Below are positions 20,636 through 25,667 of a DNA stretch of 25,667 nt, in pieces. Source of the DNA: a virus. Location of the stretch: positions 1 through 25,667 of the IMG/VR virus record IMGVR_UViG_3300007234_000086; one strand, given 5' to 3'. How positions within the stretch are numbered: position 1 is the stretch's first letter; every line of letters begins with the position of its first letter. The notes under the pieces are model-generated. The model saw only the letters and a program-made list of their open reading frames with translations. It did not search any database and was not told the origin of the DNA. Made by a program: the position numbers and the translations under genes.

Positions 20636-23206
20636 ATGCCCACGACATATAGCTCTTTTGAAGAATTAGGCAAAAAAGTAAAGGAAGATAATCCGCGTGT
20701 AACGCTGCCAGATCGTGAAGCGGGGTTAAAGTTTGCTCAGAAGTTTCCCAATATGGCTACGGTCAAAGAGGTTGAGGATCAGGTAGATATCAAAGAAGAA
20801 CCATGGGGGCAGTCGCTAGTGCAAGGAGTGCAGGCTGTAGATAATGCTTTGCGTTCTTTGACTACAGAAATGCCCGTAGCAAAGCAATTTAATGAGTTTT
20901 CTCAAGGTTTTGCATCGGGTCTTTCTGCTGGTGCCACAAAGGAACTTGCAAAGCGATGGGATAATCCTCAAAATGAAAGTTTATTTCATACAGCAGGAGA
21001 GATAGTAGGCGAAATTGCTGGTCCTATGAATCTAATTCATAAAGCATGGGGAACAGCAAAAGCGGCCTCTATGCTTGGAAAAGCGGCGGTTGCTGGTGGA
21101 GAAGGTGTAACTACTGAAGGTATAAAGGGCGCAGTAAACTACGCACTTCGTCCAAGTTATGAAAAAGAGGATTTAGGTGCTCAAGCTCTTATTGGTGGCG
21201 GTGCCGCTCTTGGTATGGATTTAGGATTAAGAGGAACGGGTAAAGCTGTTGGGACTGTAGCAAGTAAGATATTGGGAGTAGCACCTACGCAGATTAATAA
21301 TGATTATGTCCAGTTTATGCGTAAGCATGGTCAAAAAGTTATCCCTACGATGGCTGCACCAGAAAGCCAAGGGGCTAGGCGTGTTTTGCGATGGATGCGC
21401 GAATCGGCGGGTAGTGCAAATAAACTTCGTGGCGCAGCGCAAGAATTAATGCAGTATACTACTGATCAAAAAAATAGATTCGTTGCACATTTGGGCGGTG
21501 AGCAGATTACTTCCTCCAAGGCGGGTCGTGCGTTGGTGCAGTCATTTAAAGAAACGCATGATGCACTAAAAAGTGATGCGGCAGAAATATATCGTGATAT
21601 GATTCGCGCTAATCCAAAAATCGGGAAAATGCCTATACAGGCTAATGCTGATGTAATGGTCCCTATGAATGATGGATCAATTAAGCGCATAAATATGTTA
21701 GAAACCTTGGATGATGCTGTAAAAGAATTGCGTCCTGAAGATCCAAATGAATTAAAAAAACTGAAAAAGCAAGTGGATAGATTATTAGGTCGAGCGAAGG
21801 AGGCCAAAAATCCACAAGCCGTAACAATGAAAAAAGAACTGCGCCCTCTCCGCTCAAAAACACTCCAGAAAGATATAAGTGAACAGCAATATACACCTGA
21901 AGGTGGATTTGTCAGGAAGCGCTATAAAGCATCCGCATCAGGTGAAGAGGGCGATTTAACCCCTGAAGTACGTTCTCGCCTTAGATTAGATCCCACTGCC
22001 AAAATTGGCAATACGACTCTATATACACCTACAGATGTCCCATACGGCACATCCGCAGATATAGGAGGCGCTCCATATTCAACCCGATACGGACAAACGC
22101 AGGGTGGATCGCGCTCTGCTATGCAAGATCCAACAAATCCTGCTGTACCAGCGGGTCAAGTTTCGCAAGAAGCATTAGAGGCTGCTGGAGCTAAAGTTCG
22201 TCAGCGGTATGAAGAGGTGGAAGTGCCTCAGTATATGACGTATGAGCAATGGTGGGAGGAATTGCAAACTATTGGTAATTTAATAGGAGAGGCAAAGGGG
22301 CGTAATATGCCAGGTGTTGCTGGTAAATTAGGCCGCGTATATGGAGACTTGCAAGATGCGTTAGATTGGACAGCAGAGCAAACTCAGCCTGGTTGGTCTG
22401 AACCGATACGTTTAGCTCGACAAAAATATCGTATGTATAAGACGTTTGCTGATAATCCAATCGTTGACCGCATCGCTAAACTTGGTAATATGAAATTGCG
22501 CGGAGGTAAGGAAACCATTGAAAAGTTTAGCAATATTGCAGGTGAGATGTTTAAAGATGTAGATGTAATACGCCAAGCAAAACAAATTATCCCACCAGAA
22601 CAATTTGCAATGCTTCGATCTGCTCATATACAAGACCTTATCTGGAAAGCTCGTGCCACAGGAGACATTAAAGAGGGCAATGTAATAGAGCGCCTTGATT
22701 TTGATAAGCTCATTAATGCCATAGAACATCCTGGAAATACGAAGCGTGGTGGTCTTAATGGAGAGTATTGGGAAGAGCTTTTTAGTGATGAAGGATTTAC
22801 AGATGTTTTCGGTCAACCTGTTCAGTATAATGGTGGCGGTGCAGAGCTTGGTGAACAAATGAAAGAGTTAGTGCGCCTAGCCGCCGTCACAGATATACAA
22901 GCAGGATCATTAGCCCCAGGATCGGAAGGTTTTACATCTGCCATGGCAGAGAATTTTGCGCCTGGTGTAATAGTGAAAGACCCCGTAGCAAATTTTAATA
23001 TGCTTGAAGGGCTATTAGCAAATATTCTCACTACTAAGAAATTTGCCAGAGACTTTTTTGAGCAAGACATAGATAAAAACATATATTTACAAGGCAAGTT
23101 TAAAGGGGAGTTGCCTGACTTCTTAACTGCAAAAGATGATTTAGTGCAACGAGGTATGCGTAGCACATTAACGAATATGCTGACAGGAGCCGCTGGTGTT
23201 AGGTGA
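20636..23206 (+). CDS. Large internal virion / DNA ejection-like protein
   Basis: An 856-aa protein, the largest in the window, not identified to family. The N-terminal ~110 residues are helical and charged. Residues about 120-215 are Gly/Ala rich and moderately hydrophobic ('GEIVGEIAGPMNLIHKAWGT', later 'GAQALIGGGAALGMDLGLRG'), like membrane-inserting segments of ejection proteins. A long coiled-coil region follows (to about 400), then a mixed section ('YTPEGGFVRKRYKASASGEE') and a helical C-terminus. I see no lysozyme or transglycosylase motif. By position (third large helical gene before the terminase) it may form a channel across the host envelope. It overlaps terL by 11 nt. Confidence 0.6.
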   Translation: MPTTYSSFEELGKKVKEDNPRVTLPDREAGLKFAQKFPNMATVKEVEDQVDIKEEPWGQSLVQGVQAVDNALRSLTTEMPVAKQFNEFSQGFASGLSAGATKELAKRWDNPQNESLFHTAGEIVGEIAGPMNLIHKAWGTAKAASMLGKAAVAGGEGVTTEGIKGAVNYALRPSYEKEDLGAQALIGGGAALGMDLGLRGTGKAVGTVASKILGVAPTQINNDYVQFMRKHGQKVIPTMAAPESQGARRVLRWMRESAGSANKLRGAAQELMQYTTDQKNRFVAHLGGEQITSSKAGRALVQSFKETHDALKSDAAEIYRDMIRANPKIGKMPIQANADVMVPMNDGSIKRINMLETLDDAVKELRPEDPNELKKLKKQVDRLLGRAKEAKNPQAVTMKKELRPLRSKTLQKDISEQQYTPEGGFVRKRYKASASGEEGDLTPEVRSRLRLDPTAKIGNTTLYTPTDVPYGTSADIGGAPYSTRYGQTQGGSRSAMQDPTNPAVPAGQVSQEALEAAGAKVRQRYEEVEVPQYMTYEQWWEELQTIGNLIGEAKGRNMPGVAGKLGRVYGDLQDALDWTAEQTQPGWSEPIRLARQKYRMYKTFADNPIVDRIAKLGNMKLRGGKETIEKFSNIAGEMFKDVDVIRQAKQIIPPEQFAMLRSAHIQDLIWKARATGDIKEGNVIERLDFDKLINAIEHPGNTKRGGLNGEYWEELFSDEGFTDVFGQPVQYNGGGAELGEQMKELVRLAAVTDIQAGSLAPGSEGFTSAMAENFAPGVIVKDPVANFNMLEGLLANILTTKKFARDFFEQDIDKNIYLQGKFKGELPDFLTAKDDLVQRGMRSTLTNMLTGAAGVR

Positions 23207-24179
23207 TGCCCCCATAGTCACCCTCATGGAGGAGGAGTATTACCTTGACGATACGGGTGAGTTGATTGCCTTTGAGGATCATCAGCGCCGTATCCTCAAT
23301 GAGATCTTCACGCCTAACGCGGATGGTAAGATCGGCTATGAGACGGTGGTGTGGTCTACCCCTAAGAAGGAGGGTAAGACAGGCGTGGCAGGGGCGGTAG
23401 GGTATGGCTTTTCTCGCATCTTTGGCGGCAACGCCTTCTCTCTTGCCAACGATAAGGAGCAAGCGGGAGAGCGTATGTTTGACCGTGTGGTGAGCAACTT
23501 TAGACACATGAAAAACAAGAATTCTGATCTCTTTGAGTCGATCATCAAAGAGGACTACCATGAGCGCATCACCAAGAACAACATGATTGAGTTCAACAAT
23601 ACAGGACAGATCAACCCTGGGCCGCACTGGTTAAAGTTTGTTGCAGCAGATTACGCAGGCGAGGCGGGCGGTAGACCTGCTATGACCTGTTTTGATGAGT
23701 TGTGGGCCTACAAGGGCGATAGGATGGCGAGGCTATGGGATGAGTTCCAACCTCTGTCTATCATGCCTGTATCATTGCGGTTTATCACCACGTATGCGGG
23801 GTGGTATGGAGAATCTGACTTACTATGGTCTATCTATGAGACGGTAGTGCAGCCAGATAGCTACGATCCATTGGTGAAGCACGGGACCAGAGTTCCTGGC
23901 CTAGAGGACTTACCAGTGTATCAGTATGGAGAGAAGTATCTGCCTGGCTCCTATCTGGTCTATTGGGACCATGAGAATAGGATGCCATGGAAATCATTCG
24001 AGTATCTGGAAGGACGCAGGAAAGATCCAGCGGTCAAAGGCCGTGAGGCTGAGTATCGGCGCTTATGGCGCAATGAGTGGACCACGGGCATGGATGCGTT
24101 TTTATCACCAGAGCTTGTTGATGAACTGATGCAATTAGGCCATGACCATGGCTTAGTTAATAACATGGAGAATTGGTAA
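23196..24179 (+). CDS. terL: Large terminase, ATPase domain only
   Basis: A 327-aa packaging motor ATPase. A Walker-A-like 'TPKKEGKTG' (55-63) resembles 'PRKNGKS' of Terminase_1-type proteins, followed by 'AFSLANDKEQAGERMFDRVV' and a Walker B 'PAMTCFDELW' with D167 and E168 (strand-Asp-Glu). The coupling segment 'VSLRFITTYAGWYGESDLLW' lies at 192-211. The protein ends about where the RNase H-like nuclease domain would begin, after 'AFLSPELVDELMQLGHDHGL'. Full-length large terminases are usually 450-600 aa, so this is an ATPase-only form. GTG 23196 has AGGAG at 23185-23189; ATG 23226 is a shorter alternative. It overlaps the upstream gene by 11 nt and the fibre gene by one base (TAATG). Confidence 0.85.
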   Translation: MLGDAPIVTLMEEEYYLDDTGELIAFEDHQRRILNEIFTPNADGKIGYETVVWSTPKKEGKTGVAGAVGYGFSRIFGGNAFSLANDKEQAGERMFDRVVSNFRHMKNKNSDLFESIIKEDYHERITKNNMIEFNNTGQINPGPHWLKFVAADYAGEAGGRPAMTCFDELWAYKGDRMARLWDEFQPLSIMPVSLRFITTYAGWYGESDLLWSIYETVVQPDSYDPLVKHGTRVPGLEDLPVYQYGEKYLPGSYLVYWDHENRMPWKSFEYLEGRRKDPAVKGREAEYRRLWRNEWTTGMDAFLSPELVDELMQLGHDHGLVNNMENW

Positions 24180-25667
24180 TGTCAACGGCAATTAGAGACT
24201 CATTCGTTGACCACAGCGCCTTAGATGGGACGGGCGATGCGATCAATGGCAGTGAGGTGGATGAGAATGGCAACACAATAGCGGATATCCTTGATGGCAC
24301 TACCGCTACGGATTTGGCAGGTGCAGGGACATTGGATTTTGTTTTCACGGATACGCGGTCAGGTATCCGATTGCTGGATCTTAATAATGCCGCAGGCGCT
24401 GTGCATACGGGCCTTACCATAGAGTGGGACCCTGGTGATGGGGGCAACCTCACGGATAACACTTCAGGCGTAGGCATTGACTTTAAGATGCCCGATGACG
24501 CGGACAACCAAGATGTCTTTGCTTCCCTCAATGTCATTGTAGTAGATGATGCTAACACCACAGAAGACGGGGAGTTTAGCTTTAAGGTGGCAACGGCAGG
24601 CACTAACACGGAGCAGATGACGCTCTCTGCATCAGCGTTAACTGTCACGCCCCCCTCCACGTTGACGGGCTTGGTGACGGCCACGGCGGGCATCACTTCA
24701 GGTGCCAACATTGTATCGGATACGGACTCTGCCGACGATCTGGGCACAACGAGCGTGCATTGGGCAAACCTGTACGTAGACAGCATTGGTGATACGGGAC
24801 AGGCACTGACGATAACAGCAGGGGCGAATAATGTAAACATGACGGCAGGTACGTTCGCTCTTACGGGCGCTCAGACCGTTTCCTCGACGCTGGGTGTCAC
24901 GGGCCTCACAACGGCTACGGGCGGCGTGACCAGCGGTGGTAACATCATCAGCGATACGGATTCCACAGACGATCTCGGCACAAGCTCTGTGCGATGGGCC
25001 AATTTGTATGTCGATTCCATTGGCGATACGGGTCAAGCATTGGATATTGCCGCGACCACGCTGTCCTTCAACACAACCAGTGCTATCGATACGTCGGGTA
25101 ACAACGCACTGACGCTCAATAGCGGCACGGCGGCGCTGACAATCACCGCTGGCGATGTGACCATCTTTGACGACAACAACAACGCCGACACCAGCCTGTC
25201 GATTGGCACGTCCGCGACTGAGGCGCTAAAAGTCGAGATCCTCAACGGCGCAGCTAACAAGACGGCTGAGGAAGTGCGTTTTACCACGTCTACGGCCAGC
25301 GCAACAGCGGACCACGGCAAGATGAGCTTTTATGTGGACGACGCGCAGATCGCCACCATAGACGATGGCGGCATCGATCTGGCCGCTGGATTGGCGTTCA
25401 CCGTCAATGGCGCGGCGGTAGGCGGTGCGGCGCTAACAGGCAGCACGGACAATACAATCGTGACCGTCACGGGAGCCGACGCGATACAGGGCGAGGCGAA
25501 CCTGACGTTCGATGGGAGCACGCTTACGGTGACAGGCGCTCTATCTGTAGCTGGCAATTACACCAACTCAGTGCAGCCAGCGTTCCATGCCAATTCCACA
25601 ACTGACGTAGCAAACGCGACAGGAGATGGCACAACAGTCACAGTAGATTACGACACAGAACGCTTCG
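24179..25667 (+). CDS. Tail-fibre-like protein, 3'-truncated
   Basis: The frame is open from ATG 24179 to the window end (496 codons). It is Thr, Ala, Asp, Gly and Asn rich and strand dominated, with no lysine-rich core, as in trimeric phage fibres. Two copies of a 41-residue unit ('TSGGNIISDTDSTDDLGTSS' then 'VRWANLYVDSIGDTGQAL') occupy 24692-24814 and 24926-25048; 'W-NLYVD' segments are common in phage fibre shafts. At the very end 'QPAFHANSTTDVANATGDGT' followed by 'TVTVDYDTERF' matches the start of a C1q-like (jelly-roll) receptor-binding domain, cut off by the window. The first part is less GC-rich than the last ~600 nt. It probably binds the host cell surface. Confidence 0.75.
   Translation, partial: MSTAIRDSFVDHSALDGTGDAINGSEVDENGNTIADILDGTTATDLAGAGTLDFVFTDTRSGIRLLDLNNAAGAVHTGLTIEWDPGDGGNLTDNTSGVGIDFKMPDDADNQDVFASLNVIVVDDANTTEDGEFSFKVATAGTNTEQMTLSASALTVTPPSTLTGLVTATAGITSGANIVSDTDSADDLGTTSVHWANLYVDSIGDTGQALTITAGANNVNMTAGTFALTGAQTVSSTLGVTGLTTATGGVTSGGNIISDTDSTDDLGTSSVRWANLYVDSIGDTGQALDIAATTLSFNTTSAIDTSGNNALTLNSGTAALTITAGDVTIFDDNNNADTSLSIGTSATEALKVEILNGAANKTAEEVRFTTSTASATADHGKMSFYVDDAQIATIDDGGIDLAAGLAFTVNGAAVGGAALTGSTDNTIVTVTGADAIQGEANLTFDGSTLTVTGALSVAGNYTNSVQPAFHANSTTDVANATGDGTTVTVDYDTERF
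24692..25048 (+). repeat. Duplicated 123-nt (41-aa) fibre unit
   Basis: Two 123-nt units, 24692-24814 and 24926-25048, are separated by 111 nt. They encode 'SDTDSADDLGTTSVHWANLY' and 'SDTDSTDDLGTSSVRWANLY' at matching positions, then 'VDSIGDTGQAL' in both. The DNA differs at many third positions although the protein is nearly identical, so the duplication is old and conserved by selection or the units are functional shaft modules. Confidence 0.8.

Noticed and set aside
24157-24840. 227-codon minus-strand frame over the fibre gene
   Set aside because: Composition is Ser/Val/Ala-rich mirror of the Thr/Asp/Gly-rich fibre gene; judged a shadow.
1-25667. Search for tRNA genes, CRISPR arrays, insertion sequences, integrase or lysis enzymes
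   Set aside because: None of their characteristic patterns was seen by eye; a dedicated tRNA or profile search was not possible here.

Overview
This window looks like the structural (virion) half of a tailed, probably short-tailed (podovirus-like) double-stranded DNA bacteriophage, most likely an uncultured environmental phage. Every supported gene lies on the + strand. Genes are packed head to tail with 1-11 nt overlaps or very short gaps, and the order is that of a virion-morphogenesis cassette. I see no integrase, repressor, replication gene, tRNA, CRISPR array or insertion sequence. No tape-measure, tail-tube or sheath protein is recognisable; an adaptor, a tail beta-propeller-like protein and large ejection-type proteins are present instead, which is why I favour a short tail.

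Layout. 1-2004: the end of a glycosyltransferase-like gene, an uncharacterised gene whose pattern vaguely resembles a terminase nuclease domain, a small unknown gene, a phage GroES co-chaperonin and a 61-aa helix-turn-helix-like protein. 2013-2041: a sigma70-like promoter. 2078-7040: portal, small unknown proteins (including an untracked 45-aa lysine-rich one), a scaffold-like protein and a zinc-finger-like protein. 7036-8543: a second possible promoter, a decoration-type protein and the major capsid protein. 8544-8678: a non-coding spacer that can fold into three successive hairpins. 8679-12466: a parallel beta-helix-like protein followed by small virion-type proteins, three or four of them apparent paralogues. 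12466-15044: tail adaptor and tail beta-propeller/nozzle-like protein. 15057-23206: repeat-rich and helical proteins that I read as virion accessory and ejection proteins. 23196-24179: the ATPase half of the large terminase. 24179-end: a tail-fibre-like gene, open at the window edge, ending in what looks like the start of a C1q-like domain.

How the genes fit together. Scaffold and capsid protein assemble a shell around the portal, possibly with host GroEL helped by the phage GroES. The terminase ATPase drives DNA through the portal. The adaptor and propeller protein close the portal channel and build the short tail. The large helical proteins probably travel inside the virion and leave with the DNA. 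The beta-helix and fibre proteins are candidate surface-binding parts.

The most unusual points are: an ATPase-only terminase gene placed after the ejection genes; a perfectly phased array of eight 24-residue repeats in one virion-type protein; a run of 18-residue helical repeats in the next one; a GroES gene overlapped by another reading frame for 164 nt; and the structured capsid-gene spacer. Assignments rest on reading motifs by eye; no database search was run.
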